From Ga0077527 sp964486865 (lineage in GTDB: Bacteria > Pseudomonadota > Gammaproteobacteria > Burkholderiales > SG8-41), in assembly GCA_964486865.1 (NCBI GenBank), contig CAZAOZ010000003.1, positions 52,920 to 116,919 of the forward strand: a DNA stretch of 64,000 nucleotides, written 5' to 3'. This document shows, one piece after another, positions 43,930 through 51,488 of the stretch. The position numbers and the translations under genes were made by a program. The notes beneath the pieces were generated by a model. That model made no database searches. It was not told where the DNA came from and saw nothing but the letters and a program-made list of their open reading frames with translations. Numbering within the stretch: position 1 is the first letter of the stretch; each line of letters begins with the position of its first letter.

Positions 43930-44904
43930 ATGAACCTGATGCTGCGCACCATAGCTGTTGTTGCCGCGATGCTGCCGGCCCTGCCGGTCCCAGCCGCGCA
44001 GCCGGCATTTCCAGCCAAACCCATCCGCATCATCGTCGCCTACACGCCGGCGGGCACCACCGACATCCTTGCCCGCGCCGTCGGCCAGAAAATGTCCGAA
44101 ACCTGGGGCCAGCCGGTGATCATCGAAAACCGCGCCGGCGCCGCCGGCAATATCGGCACGGAGGTCGCGGCCAAGGCCACGCCGGACGGCCATACCCTGC
44201 TGATGGGTACCGCCGGCACGCATGGCATCAATGTCAGCCTGTATCGCAAGCTCGGCTGGCATCCGGTGAACGACTTCGCGCCGGTGAGCCTGGTGGCCAT
44301 GGTGCCCAACATCATGGTGGTCAATCCTGCGCTGCCGGTGAAAAACGTCAAAGAGTTCATTGCCTACGCCAAAACCAATCCGGGCAAGCTGTCGTACGGC
44401 TCGCCGGGCAACGGCAGCACCGCGCACCTGTCGATGGAATTGTTCAAAAGCATGACCGGCGCCAATCTCGTGCATATTCCGTACAAGGGCAGCGCCGGCG
44501 TGATGACCGATGTCATGGGCGGACAGATCGCAGTGACCATCGACAACATGCCGCCTTACTTGCCCAACGTGAAAGCGGGCAAGCTGCGCGCTCTGGCAGT
44601 CAGCCCGGCGAAACGCGTCGCTGCCATGCCCGACCTGCCGACCATTGCCGAGGCCGGCGTGCCGGGCTACGACTCCGGCGCGTGGTTCGGCCTGCTGGCC
44701 CCGGCGCGTACGCCCAGGGCCGTGATCGACCTGCTGGCCGCGGAGACTGCGCGCATCGTCAAGACACCCGACATGGACAAACGCATTTCCGAATTGGGCG
44801 GCGAGCCGGTCGGCGGCACGCCTGCGCAGTTTGCCGCGCTGATCAAGAGTGAAATCGCCAAATGGGCGAAGGTGATCAAGGACGCCAACGTCGAGTTGCA
44901 GTGA
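43930..44904 (+). CDS. Bug/TctC-type periplasmic substrate-binding protein
   Basis: A 324-residue exported binding protein of the tripartite tricarboxylate transporter receptor family. It has a signal peptide (LMLRTIAVVAAMLPALPVPAAQ) and the family signature FPAKPIRIIVAYTPAGTTDIL, then VIIENRAGAAGNIGTEVAA and IPYKGSAGVMTDVMGGQI. A GGAGGAG ribosome-binding sequence is present. These receptors usually bind small carboxylates. Membrane partners TctA and TctB are not in the window, so it may share a distant transporter or act as a sensor. Its place behind aconitase X suggests it captures the cluster's substrate. Confidence 0.9.
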   Translation: MNLMLRTIAVVAAMLPALPVPAAQPAFPAKPIRIIVAYTPAGTTDILARAVGQKMSETWGQPVIIENRAGAAGNIGTEVAAKATPDGHTLLMGTAGTHGINVSLYRKLGWHPVNDFAPVSLVAMVPNIMVVNPALPVKNVKEFIAYAKTNPGKLSYGSPGNGSTAHLSMELFKSMTGANLVHIPYKGSAGVMTDVMGGQIAVTIDNMPPYLPNVKAGKLRALAVSPAKRVAAMPDLPTIAEAGVPGYDSGAWFGLLAPARTPRAVIDLLAAETARIVKTPDMDKRISELGGEPVGGTPAQFAALIKSEIAKWAKVIKDANVELQ

Positions 44905-44917
44905 AAAACTGTAATTA

Positions 44918-44942
44918 ACAGGATGGACAGGATTTACAGGAT
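44918..44942 (+). repeat. ACAGGAT inverted repeat, left arm
   Basis: Built from three near-repeats of ACAGGAT (starts ACAGGATGGACAGGATTT). It is the exact inverted complement of 45373-45397. Confidence 0.95.
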
Positions 44943-44956
44943 AAAACCCTCAGCGT

Positions 44957-45349
44957 ATGCAGATCGATGAAAAGCGGCCGCATGCGGAGGTGACCGAGGC
45001 AGTGATTGGCTGCGCCTTTGAGGTCATCAAGGAACTTGGCTCAGGCTTTCTCGAGTCGGTTTATGAAAAAGCCTTGATGCTGGCATTGAATCAGAAGGGG
45101 CTGTCTGCAGTTGCGCAGCAACCGTTGCGGGTTTCGTTCAGGGGTGAAAGCGTTGGCGAGTTCTTCGCTGATCTTCTGGTTGAAGGAAAAGTGCTGATTG
45201 AACTCAAGGCGGTCAAAGCGCTGACGCCTGAGCATCAGGCCCAGTTGATTAATTATCTTAACGCTGGCGGTATCGAAGTCGGTTTATTAATCAACTTTGG
45301 CAATTCCAGACTGGAAATCAAACGCTGCTTCAAAAGCAAGACGGTTTGA
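44957..45349 (+). CDS. GxxExxY protein, predicted PD-(D/E)XK nuclease fold
   Basis: A 130-residue protein carrying the name-giving GSGFLESVY motif (G30, E33, Y36), then FFADLLVEGKVLIELKAV, which contains the Asp72...Glu82-Leu-Lys84 pattern of PD-(D/E)XK nucleases (the family is classed as PDDEXK_3). The C-terminal half, HQAQLINYLNAGGIEVGLLINFG, is also typical. No substrate has been established for the family that I can name. Inverted repeats lie on both sides of it, and it interrupts an otherwise metabolic gene run. The ribosome-binding sequence is weak. Confidence 0.88.
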   Translation: MQIDEKRPHAEVTEAVIGCAFEVIKELGSGFLESVYEKALMLALNQKGLSAVAQQPLRVSFRGESVGEFFADLLVEGKVLIELKAVKALTPEHQAQLINYLNAGGIEVGLLINFGNSRLEIKRCFKSKTV

Positions 45350-45372
45350 CGCTTTTGGTTTTTAAGGTTTTC

Positions 45373-45397
45373 ATCCTGTAAATCCTGTCCATCCTGT
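45373..45397 (-). repeat. ACAGGAT inverted repeat, right arm
   Basis: Exact inverted complement of 44918-44942. It ends 10 bp before the start codon of the following acyl-CoA dehydrogenase, so it replaces that gene's expected ribosome-binding region. Confidence 0.95.
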
Positions 45398-45407
45398 AAA
45401 TTAAAAA

Positions 45408-46550
45408 ATGATCCGCGACCCCGAATCCTTCAACCTCCTGCTCGCCACCGTCGAACGGCTGGTGCGCGAGAAGCTGATCCCGCGTGAAGCCGAAGTCACG
45501 GAACTCGACGAGATTCCCGCGGACATCGTCGCCGCCATGCGCACCATGGGCCTGTTCGGATTGACCATACCCGAGGAGTACGGCGGGCTGGGCCTGACCA
45601 GCGAAGAAGAAGTGCTGACCTCGATGGCGCTGTGTTATGCCTCGCCGGTGTTTCGCTCGCGCATCGGCACCAACACCGGCATCGGCGCGCAGGGCATTGT
45701 CATCGACGGCACGGATGCGCAAAAGAAAAAATACCTGCCGCGGCTGGCTTCGGGCGAAATCACCGGCGCGTTCGCGCTGACCGAGCCCGAATCCGGTTCC
45801 GACGCCGGTTCACTCAAAACCACCGCGCGCCGCGACGGCGATCATTACGTGCTGAACGGAGCCAAGCGCTACATCACCAACGCGCCGGAGGCGAGCGTGT
45901 TCACGGTCATGGCGCGCACCGATCCGCAGTCGAAGGATGCGAAAGGCGTGTCGGCATTCATCGTCGAGCGCGAGTCGCCGGGGCTGACGGTTGGACCGTA
46001 TGACCGCAAGATGGGCCAGCGCGGTTCGCATACCGCCGACGTGATTTTCGACGACGTGCGCGTGCCGGCCGCCAATATCATCGGCGGGCAGGAGGGCATG
46101 GGTTTCAAGACCGCGATGAAAGTGCTCGACAAGGCGCGGCTCAACATCGCCGCGGTCTGCACCGGCGCCGCCGAGCGCCTGCTCGACGAGGCGCTGGCTT
46201 ATGCGCAGGAGCGTCAGCAGTTCGGCAAACCGATTGCCGAATTCCAGTTGATCCAGGCCATGCTTGCTGATTCGAAGGCCGACATTTACGCGGCGCGCAG
46301 CATGGTGCTGGAAGCTGCGCGCAAAAAAGACGGCGGCGAGCGCATCACCCTTGAGGCCTCGTGCGCCAAACTGTTCGCCTCCGAAATGGTCGGCCGCGTC
46401 GCCGACCGCGCAGTGCAGATCCACGGCGGCGCTGGCTACATGCAGGCGTCCGCGGTCGAGCGGTTGTATCGCGATGTGCGCCTGTTCCGGCTGTTCGAGG
46501 GCACCAGCCAGATCCAGCAACTCGTCATTGCGCGGCAACTGCTGAAGTAG
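45408..46550 (+). CDS. Acyl-CoA dehydrogenase
   Basis: FAD-dependent enzyme that introduces a 2,3-double bond into an acyl-CoA. The 380-residue protein has IPEEYGGLGLTSEEEVL, FALTEPESGSDAGSLKT, KRYITNAPEASVFTV, YAQERQQFGKPIAEFQL, and GGAGYMQASAVERLYRD. It also has RLFEGTSQIQQLVIARQL with the usual catalytic glutamate. Length is standard for short/medium-chain types; chain-length preference cannot be told. No ribosome-binding sequence is visible because the start abuts the right inverted-repeat arm. Electron-transfer flavoprotein genes are not nearby. Confidence 0.93.
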   Translation: MIRDPESFNLLLATVERLVREKLIPREAEVTELDEIPADIVAAMRTMGLFGLTIPEEYGGLGLTSEEEVLTSMALCYASPVFRSRIGTNTGIGAQGIVIDGTDAQKKKYLPRLASGEITGAFALTEPESGSDAGSLKTTARRDGDHYVLNGAKRYITNAPEASVFTVMARTDPQSKDAKGVSAFIVERESPGLTVGPYDRKMGQRGSHTADVIFDDVRVPAANIIGGQEGMGFKTAMKVLDKARLNIAAVCTGAAERLLDEALAYAQERQQFGKPIAEFQLIQAMLADSKADIYAARSMVLEAARKKDGGERITLEASCAKLFASEMVGRVADRAVQIHGGAGYMQASAVERLYRDVRLFRLFEGTSQIQQLVIARQLLK

Positions 46551-46700
46551 TTCGGCGCCACTGCAGCGCGGCGAATTCACAATAACTTGTTGATTTAATT
46601 AAAATTTTTTGTTCTTCGGCAATGATCCGGGAAAAGGGCTTTCCTGAAAATAGCGGTAAGATGCTGAATCTATGAAAGAAATCGACTTGTGCCTGCTGAC

Positions 46701-46724
46701 AAAGGAGGTTTTGCAACCACCTTT
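46701..46724. other. Short hairpin in the 205-bp gap after the acyl-CoA dehydrogenase
   Basis: AAAGGAGG (46701-46708) can pair with CCACCTTT (46717-46724) with one A-A mismatch and an 8-base loop. It lies in an AT-richer gap (46551-46755) that holds nothing else I recognise. It could be a weak terminator; no clean T-run follows. Confidence 0.25.
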
Positions 46725-46755
46725 TAGGGCTTCTATTTCTAGTTAGCTGACATAT

Positions 46756-47187
46756 ATGAACCTCATGTCAATTGACTTGGTTCTGAGCGTTGTTGCTCAT
46801 ACGTTTGCAGTTATTTGTATTTTTGATGGTGTTCGTCGCATTTCAGCCTTTGGCTTTTCCAAGAGCGCCGCAATTTGCACCACATTTGGGCTCCTGTACT
46901 GCATTGGCTATGCGGGGTTCAGCTACTGGGTGCATAACTTCCAGGTTGAAGCATCGAGGCTGTTGCATAAGGGCGTGACCGTTCCGGAATTAGCCGTTGA
47001 TTGGGGCGACAAATTTTCTCCTCAGCAAAGAGCAAAGACCAGTATAGAACTTGCGAAAGCGGAATTTGATGCGAACGGGCGGCTTCGCCACTACTTCGAT
47101 GAATCAGGAGAAAGATTACTTTTTTCGCCGACCCAGATTGATCTTGACGAGCGTGAAAAGAAAGCCCCGAGTGATCAGTCTGCGTAA
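46756..47187 (+). CDS. Hypothetical membrane protein
   Basis: A 143-residue protein I do not recognise. Two hydrophobic segments are visible (VLSVVAHTFAVICIFDGV at about residues 9-26, and TTFGLLYCIGYAGFSYWV at about 42-59). A hydrophilic C-terminal part of ~80 residues, rich in charged residues, follows. No clear ribosome-binding sequence is seen; an ATG at 46768 is an alternative start. Base composition is AT-richer than the neighbours, suggesting acquisition. Its 3' end runs out of frame into the brnT remnant, so it may have replaced the front of that gene. Confidence 0.5.
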   Translation: MNLMSIDLVLSVVAHTFAVICIFDGVRRISAFGFSKSAAICTTFGLLYCIGYAGFSYWVHNFQVEASRLLHKGVTVPELAVDWGDKFSPQQRAKTSIELAKAEFDANGRLRHYFDESGERLLFSPTQIDLDEREKKAPSDQSA

Positions 47188-47236
47188 GGCCAACAAGCGC
47201 GAGGCAAGTCGTTATGAAAAAGCCATCCAAATCTAA
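47168..47236 (+). pseudogene. BrnT toxin remnant (C-terminal fragment)
   Basis: In the frame ending at a TAA at 47234-47236, the translation reads RVISLRKANKREASRYEKA. This is the conserved C-terminus of BrnT ribonuclease toxins. No BrnT-like sequence is seen upstream in this frame; the region is instead occupied by the hypothetical membrane protein in another frame. It overlaps the brnA-like start by 23 bp, the overlap expected of intact brnT-brnA pairs. The fragment is therefore the tail of a deleted toxin gene. Confidence 0.7.
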
Positions 47237-47489
47237 GAAGATCGTCCGCAAGAATCCGGAATGGACAGCTGCAATGATTGCGGAGGCCCGCCCTGCCAAG
47301 GATGTGTTACCGAGGATATTTGGTGCCCGAACTGCGGCTGCCATGCTCAAACCAAGAGGTCGTCCGAAGTCTTCAGCTCCGAAGGTGGCAATCAGTCTTC
47401 GACTGCCTCCGGAAACATTGGCGCGATGGAAGGCCACCGGGCCAGGGTGGCAAACGCGCATGGCTGAAGTTTTGCGAGAGACGGTGTAA
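47214..47489 (+). CDS. BrnA-family antitoxin, apparently orphaned
   Basis: A 91-residue protein with a basic N-terminus (MKKPSKSKKIVRKNPEW) and the C-terminal ribbon-helix-helix-like BrnA pattern KVAISLRLPPETLARWKATGPGWQTRMAEVLRE. BrnA normally neutralises BrnT and autoregulates the operon by DNA binding. Here only the last ~23 residues of BrnT remain upstream, so this is an antitoxin without an active toxin at this locus. It could still act as a repressor or an anti-addiction factor against related toxins. Confidence 0.75.
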   Translation: MKKPSKSKKIVRKNPEWTAAMIAEARPAKDVLPRIFGARTAAAMLKPRGRPKSSAPKVAISLRLPPETLARWKATGPGWQTRMAEVLRETV

Positions 47490-47575
47490 TTGCGGTCCAA
47501 CCACCGCTTGGGAAGGAGTGCCAAGGGCCAGAGCCGGCATTATCCTGGGCAATTGACGTCATCTACGGGGGCATC

Positions 47576-48535
47576 ATGAAACGCATACTTCTACTGATTG
47601 CTGCGCTGCTCGCACCCATCGCTGCGCACGCGCAGAACTTCCCGACCAAGCCCATCCGCATGATCGTGCCCTTCGCGCCCGGCGGCACCGGCGAGTTCCT
47701 GTCGCGCAGCATCACGCCGAGCATGGGCGCGTCGATCGGCCAGCAGTTCATTGTGGATTACCGTCCCGGCGCCGGCACTACGCTCGCGGCCAGCCTGGTC
47801 GCGACTGCGCCGGCCGACGGCTACACGGTGCTGATCCAGACTTTCACCACGCAGGCTATCAACCACAGTCTTTATGCCAAGCTCACTTACGACACGCGCA
47901 AGGATTTCTCATCGGTCGGCCTGATCGGTGTCATCCCCGTGGTGCTCGCCGCGCACCCTTCCCTGCCGGCGCGCACCGCGAAGGAATTGGTGGCGCTGTC
48001 GCATGCACGCGCCGGCAAAATCGATTTCGCCAGCCCCGGCATCGGCACCGCATCGCACTTCGGCATCGAACTGTTCAAGCTGGCGTCGAAGGCCGACCTG
48101 ACGCACATCCCGTACAAGGGTGCTGGCCCGGCGATCGTCGATACCATGGCGGGGTTTGTGCCGCTGGTGACGGACAACATCACCTCGCTCAAGCCGCATA
48201 TCGACGCCGGCAAGCTGCGCGGCATCGCCATCGGCAGCGCCCAGCGCTCCGATGCGGCGCCGCAACTGGCGACGTTTGCCGAATCGGGTTTCCCGGGTTT
48301 CGAGGCCAGTTCGTGGTGGGGCATCCTGGCGCCGGCGCGCACGCCGCCGGCGGTGATTGCGCGGCTGAACGACGAACTGAAAAAAGCGCTGGACGACAAC
48401 GCCGTACGCACGCGGTTGCTGTCGCATGGCGCCACCATCAAGTTCAGCACGCCTGCGGACGCGATGGCGCTGTTGACGTCGGAAATCGAAAAATGGGCCA
48501 GGGTGGTGAAGGCCACCGGCGCACGGGTGGATTGA
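47576..48535 (+). CDS. Bug/TctC-type periplasmic substrate-binding protein (second)
   Basis: A 319-residue exported protein of the same family as that at 43930. It has signal peptide MKRILLLIAALLAPIAAHAQ, then FPTKPIRMIVPFAPGGTGEFL, YRPGAGTTLAASLVATAPA, and IPYKGAGPAIVDTMAG. The two are clearly diverged paralogues rather than a recent duplication. It precedes the carboxyltransferase gene by 117 bp, so a separate promoter is possible. Ligand unknown; no TctA/TctB partner is present. Confidence 0.9.
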   Translation: MKRILLLIAALLAPIAAHAQNFPTKPIRMIVPFAPGGTGEFLSRSITPSMGASIGQQFIVDYRPGAGTTLAASLVATAPADGYTVLIQTFTTQAINHSLYAKLTYDTRKDFSSVGLIGVIPVVLAAHPSLPARTAKELVALSHARAGKIDFASPGIGTASHFGIELFKLASKADLTHIPYKGAGPAIVDTMAGFVPLVTDNITSLKPHIDAGKLRGIAIGSAQRSDAAPQLATFAESGFPGFEASSWWGILAPARTPPAVIARLNDELKKALDDNAVRTRLLSHGATIKFSTPADAMALLTSEIEKWARVVKATGARVD

Positions 48536-48557
48536 TCGCCGTGTAATTGTCCGCCGC

Positions 48558-48590
48558 CAGCAGCGGCGACGGGCAGCATAGCCGCTGCTG
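48558..48590. terminator. Inverted repeat after the second Bug gene
   Basis: CAGCAGCGGC (48558-48567) and GCCGCTGCTG (48581-48590) form a perfect 10-bp stem with a 13-base loop. The following TAAAATCCCC offers no T-run. It may stop transcription or act as an operator for the next gene, whose start is 63 bp downstream. Confidence 0.35.
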
Positions 48591-48652
48591 CCGTAAAATC
48601 CCCCGTCTGTGCCGCCGCTCCCGCGGCGGCTGAGTCAGCGCAAGGAATCGCC

Positions 48653-50188
48653 GTGGCCTTTGAAAAAGAAATCACCGAACTCCAGCAGAAAACCGACGAG
48701 GTGCTCGCCATGGGCGGGCCCGAGAAGCTCGCCAAACGCCGCGCCGAGGGCCACCTCAACGCCCGCGAGCGCATCGACTACCTGATCGATCCCGGTTCGT
48801 TCATTGAGTCGGGCCGCTTTGCCCGCAGCAACCGCCCCGAGGTCAAGCACAAGACGCCGGCCGACGGCAAGGTCGCGGGATTCGCCAAGATCGCCGGCCG
48901 CGAAATCGGGCTGGTGTCGAATGATTTCACGGTGCTGGGGGCGTCCTCCGCCGTGATCAACATGAAAAAGATCAAGCATGTGAAGCAGATCGCGGCCAAA
49001 CGCGGCCTGCCGCTGGTGCTGCTGGGCGAATCCTCGGGCGCGCGCATGCCGGACCGCATGGGTGCGGCGGGGCGCGCGATCATCGCGCAGGATGCGACCG
49101 AGTACCAGCGGCTGCGCGAATCGCCGTGGTGCTCGGCGCTGCTCGGCCAGTGCTACGGCTCCTCGACCTGGTATTCAGCGATGTCGGATTTTGTGGTCAT
49201 GCGCAAGGGCGCGATCATGGCCATCGCCAGTCCCAACGTGACCTCGATCGCCATCAACAAGCCGATCGAGGCCGAAGACCTCGGCGGCTGGAAACTGCTG
49301 ACCGGCGTATCGGGCCTCGCCGACATGGCGGTGGATACCGACCAGCAGGCGATGGACGCGATCAAAAAGTTTTTGTCCTATCTGCCCAGCCACCATATGC
49401 AGCCGCCGCCGGAATATCCGGTACCCGCCGGTTCCGACGAGGCCGGCAAAAAAATCTTCGACATCCTGCCGGAATCGCGCACCCAGGTGTACGACGTGCG
49501 CAAGATCATCGCCGCGGTTGCCGACAGGGATTCGAGCTTCGAGCTGAAAGAGCGTTTTGGCAAATCCATCGCCACCGTGCTCGCCCGGCTCGACGGCAAA
49601 AGCGTCGGTTTCATCGCCAACAACCCGCTGTTCAAGGGCGGGGCGCTGGATGCCGATGCCGTGCAGAAAGTCATCAGCTTCATGGTGCTGTGCGATTCAT
49701 TCAACGTGCCGCTGGTGTTCCTGGTCGATGTGCCGGGCTTCCTGATCGGCGTCGAAGGCGAAATCCGCGGCATGCCGGGGAAAGTCATCAACTGGATGAA
49801 CGCGCTGAGCCAGGTCACCGTGCCCAGGCTGACAGTGATCATGCGCAAGGATTATGGGCAGGCCTATATCAACATGGGCGGCGGCAAAGGCGCTGATGAG
49901 GTGGCGATCTGGCCGATGGCCGATCTGGGCTTCATGGATCCCGCGGTGTCGGTCAACGTGCTGTACGGCATCAGGCAGCAGGACGATCCGGAAAAATTCG
50001 CCAAATTAAAAGCCGAAGTCGAGCGCGACACCTCGGCGTGGGGGCTCGCCGAACTGTATGAAGCGCAGCATGTGATCGACCCGCGCGACACGCGCGACTG
50101 GCTGATCCGCACCCTGGAAATCCATCGCAGCGGCATGAACAACGGCGTCGGGCAACACCTGCTGCGCAACTGGCCGACGAGCTATTGA
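48653..50188 (+). CDS. Acyl-CoA carboxylase carboxyltransferase (beta) subunit
   Basis: A 511-residue biotin-dependent carboxyltransferase with both crotonase-like halves. N-terminal features are KRRAEGHLNARERIDYLIDPGSF (split) and LLGESSGARMPDRMG. C-terminal features are GFIANNPLFKGGALDADA, LVFLVDVPGFLIGVEGE, and RKDYGQAYINMGGG. Members include propionyl-, methylcrotonyl- and geranyl-CoA carboxylases and methylmalonyl-CoA decarboxylase alpha; the substrate is not decided. The start is a GTG at 48653. No biotin carboxylase or biotin carrier gene is in the window, so partner subunits lie elsewhere. Confidence 0.88.
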   Translation: MAFEKEITELQQKTDEVLAMGGPEKLAKRRAEGHLNARERIDYLIDPGSFIESGRFARSNRPEVKHKTPADGKVAGFAKIAGREIGLVSNDFTVLGASSAVINMKKIKHVKQIAAKRGLPLVLLGESSGARMPDRMGAAGRAIIAQDATEYQRLRESPWCSALLGQCYGSSTWYSAMSDFVVMRKGAIMAIASPNVTSIAINKPIEAEDLGGWKLLTGVSGLADMAVDTDQQAMDAIKKFLSYLPSHHMQPPPEYPVPAGSDEAGKKIFDILPESRTQVYDVRKIIAAVADRDSSFELKERFGKSIATVLARLDGKSVGFIANNPLFKGGALDADAVQKVISFMVLCDSFNVPLVFLVDVPGFLIGVEGEIRGMPGKVINWMNALSQVTVPRLTVIMRKDYGQAYINMGGGKGADEVAIWPMADLGFMDPAVSVNVLYGIRQQDDPEKFAKLKAEVERDTSAWGLAELYEAQHVIDPRDTRDWLIRTLEIHRSGMNNGVGQHLLRNWPTSY

Positions 50189-50197
50189 GGGCCGGGA

Positions 50198-50255
50198 ATG
50201 GTGATTTGGTAAATGGTGATTGGTAAATGGTGATTGGTGATTGGTGATTGGTGAG
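50198..50255. repeat. Short tandem repeats (ATTGGTGATTGG / ATTGGTAAATGG types)
   Basis: About 58 bp of head-to-tail copies of GGTGATTGGTAAAT and GGTGATT units lie directly behind the carboxyltransferase stop. The units differ by whole blocks, as expected from slippage. No coding or known regulatory sense is apparent. Confidence 0.8.
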
Positions 50256-50270
50256 GAGTGCAGCTTTTTT

Positions 50271-50335
50271 CCCCTCTCCCCGCAAAGCAGGGAGACAAGG
50301 GCACACTTGAAGCGAAGCAGGGTCAGGGAGAGGGG
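50271..50335. repeat. CCCCTCTCCC inverted repeat
   Basis: CCCCTCTCCC (50271-50280) pairs perfectly with GGGAGAGGGG (50326-50335) across a 45-bp spacer containing smaller AGCAGGG repeats. It lies after a T6 run, in the 198-bp gap before the LpxR-like gene. It looks like a dispersed intergenic palindrome rather than a gene-specific terminator. Confidence 0.75.
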
Positions 50336-50386
50336 CGAGGTTCGGTGTCGGTTCTCTGAATATCCGCGATATAAATAAGTAACATA

Positions 50387-51451
50387 TTGATTTATAACAA
50401 TAAATTGTTTGTTGGTTGGCGCTCACCTTTATGCCGGATTCCAGCGCTTGCCATCGCGTTCTGGGCCACGGCTGCAGGCGCAGCAGCACCGGATGGGGGG
50501 CCGTTCGGATTGCTGAAAGATCCCGCCGGCAGCGAGATCCAGGTGTTCATCGAAAACGACTCCTTCGGCGGCACCGACCAGTACTACACCAACGGCATCA
50601 AGATCGGCGGCGGCATCCGCGCCGACCGCGTCGTGGGGCTGTTCACGCGCCCGCCCAACGCGCTGCTCGACGCCATCACCGACGGCGCCAGCAACCACTT
50701 CGGCTTGTTCATCGGCCAGAACCTCTACACGCCGCGGGACATCACCATCGCCGCGCCGCAACCCCACGACCGGCCGTGGGCGGCGTGGGCGTACATCGGC
50801 GCGGTCGCGCAAAGCGTCAAAGACGACCGGCTGCACACCGTCGAATTCGATCTCGGTTTTGTCGGTCCGCCGGCGCTGGGCCGGCAGGTGCAGACGTTCT
50901 GGCACGACACCGTTGTCGATGCGCCCGAACCCAAGGGCTGGGGCAACCAGCTTCGCGGCGAGCCGGGATTTCTGCTGACCTACCTGCACAAGCGGCGCTA
51001 CGGCGAGCGCAGCGGCGTGCAACTGGTGCCGCACATCGGCGCAACTCTCGGTACGATCATGACCATGGCGCGCATCGGCGGCATCGTGCGCGCGGGGAAA
51101 AACATGACGGGCTTCGGCCCCGACGGCATCGAGCCCGGCGGCGCGATGCTGAAAAACACCCGCCAGGAACAGGAAGGCGGCGCGCGCCGGCCGTACGAAT
51201 GGTTTGTGTTCACCGGCATTGACGGCCGGCTGATTGCGCACAATATTTTTCTCGACGGCTCGCTGTTCCGCGGCGGGCCCGGCGTGGCGCGCCGCGACGC
51301 GGTGTACGACTTCACCGCCGGCGTTTCAATGCGCATCGAAACCCTGCGCCTGTCGGTGACGCGCATCAAGCGCAGCGAGGAATTCGCCACGCCCGCGGGC
51401 GGCGGCGGGAAGCAGCGGTTTTACTCGGTCAATATCGGGATCGAGTTTTAG
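50387..51451 (+). CDS. LpxR-like lipid A deacylase / DUF2219 outer-membrane protein
   Basis: The frame codes 354 residues, with an export signal (PALAIAFWATAAGAAA) and a beta-barrel-like body. The segments EIQVFIENDSFGGTDQYYTN, GLFIGQNLYTPRDI, HTVEFDLGFVGP, and GWGNQLRGEPGFLL match the LpxR/DUF2219 family, whose founding member removes the 3'-acyloxyacyl chain of lipid A in the outer membrane. The N and D/Y-rich NDSF segment holds the catalytic residues in that family. The start is uncertain: the frame opens with a TTG at 50387, another TTG lies at 50405, and no ribosome-binding sequence is visible. Confidence 0.75.
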   Translation: MIYNNKLFVGWRSPLCRIPALAIAFWATAAGAAAPDGGPFGLLKDPAGSEIQVFIENDSFGGTDQYYTNGIKIGGGIRADRVVGLFTRPPNALLDAITDGASNHFGLFIGQNLYTPRDITIAAPQPHDRPWAAWAYIGAVAQSVKDDRLHTVEFDLGFVGPPALGRQVQTFWHDTVVDAPEPKGWGNQLRGEPGFLLTYLHKRRYGERSGVQLVPHIGATLGTIMTMARIGGIVRAGKNMTGFGPDGIEPGGAMLKNTRQEQEGGARRPYEWFVFTGIDGRLIAHNIFLDGSLFRGGPGVARRDAVYDFTAGVSMRIETLRLSVTRIKRSEEFATPAGGGGKQRFYSVNIGIEF

Positions 51452-51488
51452 GTGCTCAACATGGTCCGGAGTCTGGCGTGACAACTCA

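Larger units (their letters stand above)
44915..45404. mobile_element. Candidate element: GxxExxY gene framed by inverted repeats
   Basis: A perfect 25-bp inverted repeat (44918-44942 and 45373-45397) brackets a single gene, the GxxExxY nuclease-fold protein, with 14 bp from the left arm to the start codon and 23 bp from the stop codon to the right arm. Similarity continues outward and inward of the core (TTAA outside; AAAACC inside on the left against GGTTTTC on the right). Each arm is made of near-repeats of ACAGGAT. The layout looks like a small mobile or recombining cassette. No target-site duplication was recognised and no transposase is present. Confidence 0.45.

Noticed and set aside
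44915..45404. Insertion sequence with transposase
   Set aside because: The inverted repeats are real, but the only gene inside is a 130-residue GxxExxY protein with no transposase catalytic pattern; kept only as a candidate element.
50198..50335. Possible CRISPR array
   Set aside because: Units are 7-14 bp and directly adjacent without unique spacers; no cas genes nearby.
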